From Alistipes finegoldii DSM 17242 (lineage in GTDB: Bacteria > Bacteroidota > Bacteroidia > Bacteroidales > Rikenellaceae), in contig NC_018011.1 of NCBI RefSeq assembly GCF_000265365.1, positions 1,426,001 through 1,490,000 of the forward strand: a DNA stretch of 64,000 bases. The letters are read 5' to 3'. This document shows, piece after piece, positions 53,658 through 61,771 of this stretch (positions are counted from its first letter, which is position 1; each line of letters begins with the position of its first letter). The notes under the pieces were generated by a model. The model was given only the letters and a program-made list of their open reading frames with translations, searched no databases and was not told where the DNA came from. The translations under genes and the position numbers were made by a program.

Positions 53658-54805
53658 CCGCTCTGCTGACACATACCGCGCCGGTCCCGCTCCCCGCCAT
53701 GCAGGAACCCGGCCCCGCGTCCGTACGCGAAGCCGCCGCTCCCGCTGCGCAGCAGGCTCCGGCCGACACATCGGCATCGGCACATGGCCGCGGCACGGAC
53801 CGTTCTGCGGCCTATCCGTCCGCAGAAACCGCGGCGAATACCCCCGATACGGCCCAAGAGACGACACACGGCCTGTCCGGCACGGGCGATTCAGCCCGGA
53901 ACATCACACCCCGAACCGCACTGCCGGCCGCCCCCGCCCCGGCGCAAGGCGCGGACTCGCTGGCGGCGGATACGCTGTATTCCGGGCCGCAGGCGGCTGA
54001 CTCGCTGCCGTTCTTTTCGCTGGAAGGCCCGCTGCGGGGCACGGCCGACACGCTTTGGCGCGACGCGCCGGCTGAAGCGGTATTCGGTCCGGCATCGACC
54101 CTCGTTCCGGCCCGCGTCCTGCCGGCGGCCCCGGCTCCGTCCCTCACCGAAAACCCCGTCTTTCAGGGCTTCGTCCTGCTGCTCGCCGCAACCTACGCCA
54201 TCCTGCTCTACCGCAATCTGGGCGACATACGGCTGCTGCTGACGCGCGTATCGCACGACACCGCCACGGGCAAACGCCTTATGGAGGATCCGGGCGGCAG
54301 CGGTTTTTCGCACTTCCTGAACGTCGCGACCGCCATCGGCATCCTCTTCGTGGGCGTCATGACCGTCAAATACGGCGATTCGCTGATTCCGGACAGCCTG
54401 ATCGAAACGATTCCGCAGGGCGCCGTACTGGCCCTCAGCCTGCTGGCGACGTTTGCCTGTCTGTGCGTGGGGCTTTTCCAGCGGGGAGTCGTCCGGCTGG
54501 CCGGAGCCGTAACGCTCTCGCAGCCCTTCGTCTCGCAGCTGATACTGCTCAAACGCACCTATTTCACGCTGGGCGTCATCGTCACGATTCCCGCTCTGCT
54601 GCTCTTCGCATTGTGCCCGCGGGGCACGGGAGACGTGTGGTTCTGCATCATTGTCATCGAGTTGCTCGCAACGGTCTTCTTATATCTCAGAGAGACACTG
54701 AATCTGTTTCTTTCCAAAAAAATTTCGATTTTGCATTGGATTTTGTACCTTTGCATCGTGGAAATATTCCCAATCAGCCTCCTAGGGCTGCTTGCGGCAA
54801 GATGA
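53654..54805 (+). CDS. DUF4271 membrane protein with long Ala/Pro-rich N-terminus
   Basis: The 383 aa protein has about 165 N-terminal residues that are Ala/Pro/Thr/Ser-rich, low complexity and probably disordered. About five to six membrane helices follow (VFQGFVLLLAATYAILLY onward), in the DUF4271 pattern ending RETLNLFLSKKISILHWILYLCIVEIFP. The family is conserved in Bacteroidetes beside hemD, as here, and its function is unknown. The low-complexity stretch uses codons that are more GC-rich than the membrane part, which becomes AT-rich at its end. Confidence 0.85.
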   Translation: MTALLTHTAPVPLPAMQEPGPASVREAAAPAAQQAPADTSASAHGRGTDRSAAYPSAETAANTPDTAQETTHGLSGTGDSARNITPRTALPAAPAPAQGADSLAADTLYSGPQAADSLPFFSLEGPLRGTADTLWRDAPAEAVFGPASTLVPARVLPAAPAPSLTENPVFQGFVLLLAATYAILLYRNLGDIRLLLTRVSHDTATGKRLMEDPGGSGFSHFLNVATAIGILFVGVMTVKYGDSLIPDSLIETIPQGAVLALSLLATFACLCVGLFQRGVVRLAGAVTLSQPFVSQLILLKRTYFTLGVIVTIPALLLFALCPRGTGDVWFCIIVIELLATVFLYLRETLNLFLSKKISILHWILYLCIVEIFPISLLGLLAAR

Positions 54806-54841
54806 TTCAGTGATTGAAGAACAACATAAATTAGGTTAGAA

Positions 54842-55702
54842 TTGAAAGTAAAAAAAGTATTGGTTTCGCAGCCGAGGCCTGCAATTATCGAGAAGTCCCC
54901 GTTCTACGAATTATCCGAGAAATACAAAGTAGAGATCGCCTATAAACCGTTTATCCGCGTAGTAGGCGTTTCGCTGAAAGAGTTCCGCGCACAACGGGTC
55001 GAAATACTGACGCACACGGCCGTAATTTTCACTTCGCGCACGACGGTAGACAGTTTCTTCCACATCTGCGAAGAGGCCCGCATCACGGTGCCCGAAACCA
55101 TGAAATACATTTGCCAGACGGAAGCCGTTGCGCTCTATCTGCAAAAATACATCGTCTACCGCAAACGCAAGATTTCGTTTGCCGACGGCTCGTTCACCTC
55201 GTTCATCGAGCTGATCATCAAGCACAAGGACGAGAAGTTCCTGCTGGCGCTGAGCGAACCTCACAAACCTGAGCTTCCCGAAACGCTCGCCAAGCTCAAA
55301 ATGTCGTTCGATCCGGCTATTCTGGCCCGTACGGTCGCTGCGGACATGGACGACATCGCGCTGACCGATTACGGCCTGCTGGCGCTCTACTCCCCGTCGG
55401 ACGTCAAGACGCTGGTCGAGAAATTCAGCACGGAGAACCTGCCCGCCGTGGCTGTCTTCGGCGAAGGCACGCTGCGCGCCGCACTCGACGCCGGAATCAC
55501 CGTACTGGCCAACGCCCCCACGCCCGAAGCCCCGTCGATGGTCAAGGCGATCGACATCTACCTGAACAAGGTGCAGAAAGGCGAGGAGATAGCCCCCGTC
55601 GAGTTGATTACCGACACGCAGAAAGAGGAGTTCATCCGCAGCCAACAGCACAAGCTGGCCAAGAAGAGCCGCGCACGCCGTCCTGCCGACCCCCGCAAAT
55701 AA
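54842..55702 (+). CDS. hemD: Uroporphyrinogen-III synthase
   Basis: Closes and inverts hydroxymethylbilane in tetrapyrrole synthesis. The 286 aa protein begins with TTG at 54842 (MKVKKVLVSQPRP); no ATG fits the conserved N-terminus. TSRTTVDSFFHICEEARITVPETMKYIC, VYRKRKISFADGSF and YSPSDVKTL are characteristic of the Bacteroidetes form. It has a basic C-terminal extension (KKSRARRPADPRK). The following rnpA gene starts 7 bp later. Confidence 0.9.
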   Translation: MKVKKVLVSQPRPAIIEKSPFYELSEKYKVEIAYKPFIRVVGVSLKEFRAQRVEILTHTAVIFTSRTTVDSFFHICEEARITVPETMKYICQTEAVALYLQKYIVYRKRKISFADGSFTSFIELIIKHKDEKFLLALSEPHKPELPETLAKLKMSFDPAILARTVAADMDDIALTDYGLLALYSPSDVKTLVEKFSTENLPAVAVFGEGTLRAALDAGITVLANAPTPEAPSMVKAIDIYLNKVQKGEEIAPVELITDTQKEEFIRSQQHKLAKKSRARRPADPRK

Positions 55703-55709
55703 TACGCTT

Positions 55710-56078
55710 ATGCCCGACTGCTCGCTCCCCCGTACGGAACGGCTCCGCTCGCTCGGCGCCGTACGTCGGATGTTCGAGAGCGGCGAGAGCGGTTTTATCT
55801 TCCCGTTCCGGTACGTATGGTTCGCCGAAGCCGACGAAATACCTTCGGCCGAGGTGCTGTTCTCCGTACCCAAGAAGTTCCATAAAAGGGCCAATAAACG
55901 CAACCTGCTGCGCCGCCGCACCAAGGAGGCCTACCGGCTGCAAAAGCTGTTGCTGCACAACGGCCGGCCGGTCAATCTCGATCTGGCGCTGATCTACTCT
56001 TCGAAGGAGGAGTTGTCCTATAAAACGATCTCAAATGCAGTCCGGCGAATTCTGGAAACGGTCGCGGAGCATCTTTAA
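55710..56078 (+). CDS. rnpA: Ribonuclease P protein component
   Basis: Protein subunit that helps the P RNA bind precursor tRNA. The 122 aa protein has the RNR-type signature KKFHKRANKRNLLRRRTKEAYR, with FPFRYVWFAEADE before it. Length is normal. Its end overlaps yidD by 44 bp in another frame. The usual neighbour rpmH is absent; the hemD-rnpA-yidD order is typical of Bacteroidetes. Confidence 0.93.
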   Translation: MPDCSLPRTERLRSLGAVRRMFESGESGFIFPFRYVWFAEADEIPSAEVLFSVPKKFHKRANKRNLLRRRTKEAYRLQKLLLHNGRPVNLDLALIYSSKEELSYKTISNAVRRILETVAEHL

Positions 56079-56295
56079 GCGTATCTGCGCCCTGCCGCTG
56101 ATCGCACTGGTGAAGTTCTACCAGCTCTGCATCTCGCCTTTCACACCCCCGTCGTGCCGGTTTACGCCGACCTGCTCGCAGTACGCGCTGGAAGCCCTGC
56201 GCAAACACGGTCTGCTGAAAGGCTCGTGGCTCACCCTGCGACGGCTGTCGCGCTGTCACCCGTGGGGCGGCAGCGGATACGATCCGGTGCCCTGA
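56035..56295 (+). CDS. yidD: Membrane protein insertion efficiency factor YidD
   Basis: The 86 aa protein has the family motifs YQLCISPFTPPSCRFTPTCSQYALEAL and RRLSRCHPWGGSGYDPVP, including the conserved cysteines. It assists the YidC insertase at the inner membrane. It overlaps rnpA by 44 bp. The final codons (GATCCGGTGCCC) form the first unit of an 18-bp degenerate repeat that continues past the stop. Confidence 0.93.
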   Translation: MQSGEFWKRSRSIFKRICALPLIALVKFYQLCISPFTPPSCRFTPTCSQYALEALRKHGLLKGSWLTLRRLSRCHPWGGSGYDPVP

Positions 56296-56388
56296 AATGG
56301 TCCGGCGCCCAAAAATGATCCGGCAACCAGAAGCGGACCGTTACTCTGAAATGGGCCTGCAACCTGAAATAGGCCTGCACCCTGAAGC
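56281..56388 (+). repeat. Six degenerate 18-bp tandem repeats after yidD
   Basis: Units of exactly 18 bp start at 56281, 56299, 56317, 56335, 56353 and 56371. The pattern is roughly GGnCCGGCACCCTGAAAT; units 1, 2, 5 and 6 are the most alike. The first covers the last codons and the stop of yidD. Read on the minus strand the array encodes a hexapeptide period beginning Phe-Arg/Trp. Confidence 0.8.
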
Positions 56389-56434
56389 ATAACCTTTCGG
56401 CAGATGACGTTCCGGCACGTCGAAGCACACATGA

Positions 56435-56468
56435 AAAATCCGACCCTTTTCGGGCCGGATTTTATTTT
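56435..56468. terminator. Bidirectional terminator between yidD and the CDF gene
   Basis: AAAATCCGACCC (56435-56446) pairs with GGGCCGGATTTT (56452-56463) at 11 of 12 positions, with a five-base loop, then ATTTT. A/T ends on both sides allow use by both convergent transcripts. Confidence 0.8.
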
Positions 56469-56516
56469 GAGAATGCGAAGCCGGGGATTTGAAAGGCAGA
56501 GCCGTCTGCGAATCCG

Positions 56517-57407
56517 TCAGTCGCTGAAATCGCAGCAGTTCTCGGCGACCGATTCGAATTCGAGCGTCGCATGGTGCACGCCGGCCCCGTCGAGCCGGGT
56601 TTTAAGCTCCCGTTTCACCGCTTCCAGCCGGGGCAGGTCCGTGAGCACGACATGCGCCGTAAGGGCGTTTTCGGTCGTGCTGATGGCCCAGACATGGATA
56701 TGATGCACGGCTTCGACGCCCGGCACGGCGGTCATCGTCCGTTCCAGCTCGTCCACCCGGATTCCGTCGGGCACGCCGTCGAGCGAAAGCCGCAGGCTGG
56801 CGCGCGTAAGCGACCAGACCGAAGCCACGATCACCGCGGCAACGACCAGCCCCACAATCGGGTCCACGATCGTCCAGCCCGTCCACGAGATCACGAGTCC
56901 CGACACCAGCACTCCGACCGACACCAACGCATCGGCGGCCATATGGAGATATGCACCCTTGACGTTCAGGTCTTTGTCCTTGTCCTTCATGAAGAGCCAC
57001 GCCGTGAATCCGTTTATCGCCACGCCGACGCCCGCCGTCCATGCGATCGCGCCGCCCTCGATGGGCGCCGGGTGCATCATCCGGCCGATACTCTCGGCGA
57101 CGATCACCCCCACGGCGATCAGCAGGATCACCGAATTGAGCAGCGAGATAAGCACCGTACTCTTCTTGTAGCCATAGGTATAGCGCGGCGTGGCATGCGC
57201 CTGCGCGAGACGGAAAGCGAGCATCGCCAGCAGCAGGCTCGCCACATCCGAAAGGTTGTGCCCGGCGTCGGACAGCAGTCCCATCGACCCGTAATAGAGT
57301 CCGACGGCGAATTCGACGACGACGAACGCCACGTTGAGCGTGATGCCGAGGATAAAAGCCTTGTTGAGCGACGAGACCGTATGGTCGTGATGGTGGTCGT
57401 GTCCCAT
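56517..57407 (-). CDS. Cation diffusion facilitator (zinc/divalent metal exporter)
   Basis: The 296 aa protein has a His-rich N-terminus (MGHDHHHDH), six membrane helices and metal-site residues HNLSD in TM2 (SDAGHNLSDVASLL) and HMAADALVS in TM5, giving the H-x3-D and H-x3-D pairs of the zinc-transporting CDF group. The C-terminal cytoplasmic domain is VDELERTMTAVPGVEAVHHIHVWAI. It exports Zn or similar metal in exchange for protons. It is third in an operon with a LuxR-type regulator and the RIC protein. Confidence 0.93.
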   Translation of the reverse strand: MGHDHHHDHTVSSLNKAFILGITLNVAFVVVEFAVGLYYGSMGLLSDAGHNLSDVASLLLAMLAFRLAQAHATPRYTYGYKKSTVLISLLNSVILLIAVGVIVAESIGRMMHPAPIEGGAIAWTAGVGVAINGFTAWLFMKDKDKDLNVKGAYLHMAADALVSVGVLVSGLVISWTGWTIVDPIVGLVVAAVIVASVWSLTRASLRLSLDGVPDGIRVDELERTMTAVPGVEAVHHIHVWAISTTENALTAHVVLTDLPRLEAVKRELKTRLDGAGVHHATLEFESVAENCCDFSD

Positions 57408-57413
57408 GATCGT

Positions 57414-58019
57414 TTATATTTCGGTGATCGTATCCCGGATTTCCGAGAGATCGACCAGTTTGTTGACAATGGCGTAGATCGTCAGGCCCGCCGGGGAGTG
57501 GATCTGCAGTTTGGCCACGATATTGCGGCGGTGCGTGATGACCGTATGGGTCGAAATGCAGAGCGTATCGGCGATCTGCTTGTTGCTCATGCCCTTGACG
57601 ATGCAGACGACGATTTCGCGCTCGCGGACGCTCAGCGGCTCCTGACGCTCCTCGCGGGGCGACTCATCGGCCGGCTGTACGATTTTGCGGCGCACGCAGT
57701 CCTCTGAATCGTAGATCGAAAGGACCTCGTCGTAGGCGCCGAGCGTCACGGCGTCGGTCATCGCCAGCTGCAGGGCGACGCACCGCATGCCCTCGCATCC
57801 GGTCTGCGCCCGCAGCTGCTGCGGCGTACAGAGTCCCAGCGACGCGGGATTGACGATCAACACGTCGGGCCGGTGGCGCGAAAGCTGCGCGACAAGCTGC
57901 GAGATATCCCCGATTTCGAGAATATCGACGTTCGCCGCAGGCATCCGGTGCAGCAGGGCGATAATGCCGCAGCGCAGTATAGCCGAAGATTCGGCGACGG
58001 CGAGTTTCAGCGCCTTCAT
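57414..58019 (-). CDS. LuxR-type DNA-binding regulator with non-phosphorylatable receiver domain
   Basis: The 201 aa protein has a receiver-like N-terminus (about 1-110) with N57 (VLIVNPASL) in the place of the phospho-accepting Asp, and no acidic pocket (AVAESSA). The C-terminal LuxR helix-turn-helix is intact (LSVREREIVVCIVKGMSNKQIADTLCISTHTVITHRRNIVAKL). It overlaps the RIC gene by 4 bp and lies 6 bp before the CDF gene. It probably regulates this operon or other nitrosative/oxidative stress genes without a cognate kinase; that is inference. Confidence 0.88.
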   Translation of the reverse strand: MKALKLAVAESSAILRCGIIALLHRMPAANVDILEIGDISQLVAQLSRHRPDVLIVNPASLGLCTPQQLRAQTGCEGMRCVALQLAMTDAVTLGAYDEVLSIYDSEDCVRRKIVQPADESPREERQEPLSVREREIVVCIVKGMSNKQIADTLCISTHTVITHRRNIVAKLQIHSPAGLTIYAIVNKLVDLSEIRDTITEI

Positions 58020-58765
58020 CGGACGCCTCCTTTCGCACCGGACGACCGTTTCCGCGCCCCCTCCCCGGACCGGACGTCGTCCGGAGTCTCCCCGGCCTCC
58101 TCCAGCCGTTTGATGGCCGGAATGAACAGACGGTCTTCGATGTCGTTGTGCGAAGCCAGATCGCGTTCGCAGGTGAAGATGTCAAAAAGCACGCCGTTCA
58201 GCTCGTTGGTGCTTCCCGAAGGATAATAACGGATGATGATGCGCTTCAGTTCGGCGAGCTTGGCCTCGACCTGATCGTGATGACGGCGGAAAACGTCGAT
58301 CGAATACCCTTCGGGACGCTCTCCGGCAAGCAGGGCTTCGACATAGGGGAAAACCTTGCGCTCCTCGTAATCCATATGCTTGTGCACCTCGGCGACATAC
58401 TCGTCGAAGAAGCGCAGGATGGCGAAGGCCACGTCGTTGCGGCTGCAGTCGATGGCCTCGATCAGCTTGCGGCGAATGCCCGGCAGCCGGAAATCGAGGA
58501 AATAGTCGTGGGAATTGCGCAGATAGCCCACCAGCGCTCCGACCGAAACAGCGCCGGGATCGGGAGCTTCTCCGTCGATATGCGTATTGACCACGGTCAG
58601 GAACGTCCCGGTATCGACCCCGCTGTCGCGGCAGACTTCGCCGATCGTCTTGTCGCCGAAGCCCAGCGCGATGCCGAAACGGCTCATGACAAGCAGTACG
58701 GGGTAGCGGTCGCAGACCAGATCGCACATGCGGTCGTCGGCATCGTATCGTCCAATTCTATACAT
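58016..58765 (-). CDS. Iron-sulfur cluster repair protein (RIC/ScdA-like hemerythrin)
   Basis: Di-iron protein that protects or repairs Fe-S clusters damaged by NO or peroxide. In 249 aa, a DUF542-like N-terminus is followed by a hemerythrin four-helix domain. Metal ligands are visible in NSHDYFLDF, EVHKHMDYEERKVFPYVE, FRRHHDQVEAKL and SHNDIEDRLFIPAI. The N-terminal Cys pair is C14/C18 (CDLVCDRYP). A short basic tail follows. It is the first gene of the operon with luxR-type and CDF genes. Confidence 0.9.
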   Translation of the reverse strand: MYRIGRYDADDRMCDLVCDRYPVLLVMSRFGIALGFGDKTIGEVCRDSGVDTGTFLTVVNTHIDGEAPDPGAVSVGALVGYLRNSHDYFLDFRLPGIRRKLIEAIDCSRNDVAFAILRFFDEYVAEVHKHMDYEERKVFPYVEALLAGERPEGYSIDVFRRHHDQVEAKLAELKRIIIRYYPSGSTNELNGVLFDIFTCERDLASHNDIEDRLFIPAIKRLEEAGETPDDVRSGEGARKRSSGAKGGVR

Positions 58766-58782
58766 AAGATTCTCAATATCTG

Positions 58783-58831
58783 CAAAATTAACGATTCATG
58801 TCAGGTCCCGCAATACCTAATTTCAGGTATT
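58783..58831 (-). promoter_or_regulatory. Promoter and palindromic operator of the RIC operon
   Basis: On the minus strand TAATTTTG (58783-58790) is a -7 box, about 18 nt before the RIC start. Upstream lies AATACCT-n6-AGGTATT (58812-58831), a perfect 7+7 palindrome positioned where the -33 box should be. A CRP/FNR-type or similar dimeric regulator is plausible. Confidence 0.65.
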
Positions 58832-58841
58832 TTACCGGCCG

Positions 58842-60679
58842 TCAGCGGTTTCCGATGTCGGTATAGGTGGTTTGCAGCATCGTACGGCCCACGTCCATCA
58901 GGGCGGGAGATGTCTCTGAAACCGCTTTCCCGCTCGTGGCGTCCCAGACGGCTTCTCCCGAAGCATCGACCACGCCGAAGCCGTCGTTGAAGGTGTAGTA
59001 CGCGAACTTGCGGGGGGGGTCGGGGCGAAAATATCCTTGCTGTAGTCGAAATCGTCGTGCGCGACCTCCAGCTGACCGAGGATCGTGGCGCAGATGTCGA
59101 TCTGCGAAGCGTACTCCTCGACCACGCGCGGCCCGGCGACGGCGCCGCCCGTCCAGATCATCGGGATGCGGTGGCGCAGCGGCTCGTTGTAGGACAGACT
59201 GCGCGGCCACGGGTAGCCGTGGTCAGCGACCAGCACGACGAGCAGGTCGTCCCATGCGGGCGAAGCCCTGAGTTTGTCGATCATGCGGCCGACGCAGTCG
59301 TCGGCGAAGGCGAAGGCGTTCAGCTCCCTGTCGTCGAACCTGCTGAACGGCACGTCGAACGGCCGGTGGCTGCTCAGGGTCAGCAGTCCCGCCAGAAACG
59401 GCTCTCCCGTCCCGCTCTGCGCGATCACGCGGTCGGCGAACCAGTCGCACATCACCGCATCGTCATACCCCCAGTCGGAGGGCGGCGTATCGAACCGAAG
59501 GTCCCTCTGCCAGACGAGCTGCTGCCAGCCCGTGGCATACATGTAGGAGGCCTGATTGGTGAAATTGAGATCGCCGCCGTAGACGAAACTCGTGGCGTAG
59601 CCCTCGCGGGCCAGCGACCGGGCCAACGACGGCAGGCTGCGGCTCTTGGCCGGAAGCTTCATGATCGACATGCGCGTCTGGGCCGGAAATCCGCTCAGCA
59701 CCGCCACTTCGCCGCGGTCGGTGCGGAACGAATTGGCGAAAAAGTTCTCGAACCAGACGCCTTCGTCCCGCAACCGCCGCATATTGGGCATGACGGGCCG
59801 GCCGTCGACGTCGGCATCCATGACCGTGCGGGCGAAACTCTCCAGAATAACCACCACGACATTGGGACGGGTCTTCGTGAGCACGCGTTCCGAAGGTCCG
59901 GACGCAGGGCCGTTGCCGCGCAGGGCGTCGAATTTCGCCGCGCGCGTCTCTTCGTCAAAGAAGGGGTATTCCGAAGCATAGTCGGTATGGTCGCCGAGCG
60001 TCGTCAGAAACGAAAAGACGGGATTCGTCGCCGCATGGTTCAGGAACATGTTCGAGCTGAAATAGACTTTCGAGACATTGGCGACCGATGCCCCCGTACC
60101 GCCGCGGATCGCCAGAAAATCGCAGCCCGCAAGCAGCAGCAGGCCGAAGCTCCACGGCAGTGCGGCGCGCCGGCGCAGGGGTTCGCCGTCGAAAAGCCCC
60201 ACCACGCGGCGGTAGGTCCAGATCATCAGCGCGGCATAGGCGGCGGCCAGAAGCGTCTGCCGCACGCCGAGCCAGAAATCGACGCTCGCCATGGCCTCCT
60301 TCGGATCGGCAAGGTAGATCAGGACCGTCGAATCGAGCCGGAATCCCCAATGCCGGTACAGTTCGACGTCCACGGCGAAGATCGCGGCCGTCAGGACGGC
60401 GATCAGCACGAAGTAAACGTTCAGCACGCGCCGCCATATCCGTTCGGGAAGCCGCACCCAGAGCGACGCGAGCGTCAGCAGCAGCGGCAGGGCGGCAACA
60501 TATCCCGCGACGGTGCTGTCGAGCGTCAGGCCGTGCCACACCACGCCGAGCCACTCCCCCGCGGAAGCCTGCGCCGCATCCGCGGCATAGTAGGCCAGAA
60601 AAACGGGTTTCTGCACCGCCATCAGCAGAACGGTCGCGCAGAACACCCCGAAAACAAAAGCCAGTTTCTTCTTTACCAT
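58842..60679 (-). pseudogene. LTA-synthase-like sulfatase-fold membrane hydrolase, C-terminus frameshifted at a G8 tract
   Basis: Phosphoglycerol-transferase/sulfatase family. From ATG at 60679 it has about five N-terminal membrane helices, then the catalytic domain: VVVILESFARTV, the nucleophile region FFANSFRTDRGEVAVLSGFP, VYGGDLNF and LVADHGYPWPRSL. Near the end, eight G (59012-59019, plus strand) put translation in a wrong frame that stops at 58898 after a Thr/Ser-rich tail. Nine or six bases would join it to PPRKFAYYTFNDGFGVVD...DIGNR, the family-typical end at 58842. The catalytic core is unaffected, so partial function is possible. Confidence 0.85.
59012..59019 (-). repeat. G8 homopolymer causing the C-terminal frameshift
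   Basis: Eight G on the plus strand (C8 in the coding sense). The longest mononucleotide G run I noticed in the window. Confidence 0.9.
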
Positions 60680-61094
60680 ACGAGCAAAATAATGCACATA
60701 TACGCCGGGAGCGATACCGCTCCGCAGCCGGGCAGGACGCCGCGGCGCATACTGCAACCGCAATCCCCCTTCCTAAGGAGATTCCGCCGCCGGGAAATCC
60801 GGTCCGGAACCGTTCGATCCGGGAAATCGTCCTGCGGAAAAGTCCTCCGCTCGAAAAATCCGGTCCGGAAATCCGTCCTGCCGGGAGCAACCATCCGCCG
60901 GAATCGTCCAAACCGGGAACCGTTCATCCGGAAAATAATCCGCCCGAAAAGTCCGGTTCGGGAAGTCGTTCGGCCGCAGGAATCACCCCTTCCGGATTAT
61001 CCGGCCGAAAAGTCGTTCAGAGCGGACAGGCATTCAGTCTGCGAATCACCCGTCCAAAAACACCCGGCCCGGAAAACCGCATGCCGGGCACTCC
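60680..61094. repeat. Intergenic region with degenerate ~15-bp repeats
   Basis: 415 bases. From about 60784 to 61040 the sequence is built of imperfect units of about 15 bp, like CCGGAAAATCCGTCC, with drift of 1-3 bp. GAAATCCGGTCCGGAA-type words recur at 60795 and 60855. The first 100 bases include a weak -7-like TTATTTTG for the LTA-like gene (60684-60691, minus). I see no gene or terminator I can defend. Confidence 0.7.
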
Positions 61095-61751
61095 CTAAAT
61101 CTTCTCGCCGTAGGCCAGATCGCCGGCATCGCCGATGCCCGGAACGATGTAGGAACGCGAAGTCAGCTCCTCATCGACGGCCGCGGCCCAGATCGTCGTG
61201 GCCTGACGCGGCATGTTCTTACTCACGTAGTCGATGCCCTGCTCGCTGGCGATGACGGCCGCGACATGCGTATATTTGGGCGTGCCGCCCTTTTCACACA
61301 ACGCATTGTAGGCCAGCACGAGCGAGGAGCCGGTCGCCAGCATCGGATCAACCAGCAGCAGGACCTTGTCTTCGAGGTCGCCGCACGAGATATACTCCAC
61401 CTTAACGGTGAACTTACCGTCTTTCGTACTTTTACGGTAGGCCGAAACAAACGCGTTCTCCGCATCGTCGAAGTAATTCAGAAAACCCTGATGGTAGGGA
61501 AGACCGGCCCGCAGAATCGTCGCCACGACGATCCGGTCATCGATCGTCTCGACGGTCGCTTCGCCCAGCGGAGTCTCGACCACGCGGGGCGTATAGGACA
61601 GCTCTTTCGAAATCTCGTACGCCGTGATTTCGCCGATACGCTCCAGATTGCGGCGGAAACGCATCGAGTCGGTCTGAATCGACTTGTCGCGGATCTGCGC
61701 GATGAATTTGTTGAGAACGGTGTTCTGACTGTTCAGAATATGCAAGGTCAT
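61095..61751 (-). CDS. upp: Uracil phosphoribosyltransferase
   Basis: Salvages uracil with PRPP to UMP. The 218 aa protein starts at ATG 61751 (MTLHILNSQNTVL); an upstream start would overlap hflX. PRPP-binding DPMLATGSSLVLAYNAL, ATILRAGLPYHQGFL and PGIGDAGDLAYG are diagnostic. It lies 20 bp behind hflX and is likely co-transcribed. Confidence 0.94.
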   Translation of the reverse strand: MTLHILNSQNTVLNKFIAQIRDKSIQTDSMRFRRNLERIGEITAYEISKELSYTPRVVETPLGEATVETIDDRIVVATILRAGLPYHQGFLNYFDDAENAFVSAYRKSTKDGKFTVKVEYISCGDLEDKVLLLVDPMLATGSSLVLAYNALCEKGGTPKYTHVAAVIASEQGIDYVSKNMPRQATTIWAAAVDEELTSRSYIVPGIGDAGDLAYGEKI

Positions 61752-61771
61752 ATGGGTATGAGGTTTGGTGG

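Noticed and set aside
56231..56428. 65-codon minus-strand frame with six Phe-Arg/Trp hexapeptide repeats
   Set aside because: It follows directly from the 18-bp DNA repeat and overlaps yidD antisense; it begins with GTG and no promoter is visible. Kept only as part of the repeat finding.
56281..61040. Repeat arrays as possible CRISPR
   Set aside because: Units of 15-18 bp are contiguous and degenerate, without spacers, and there are no cas genes.
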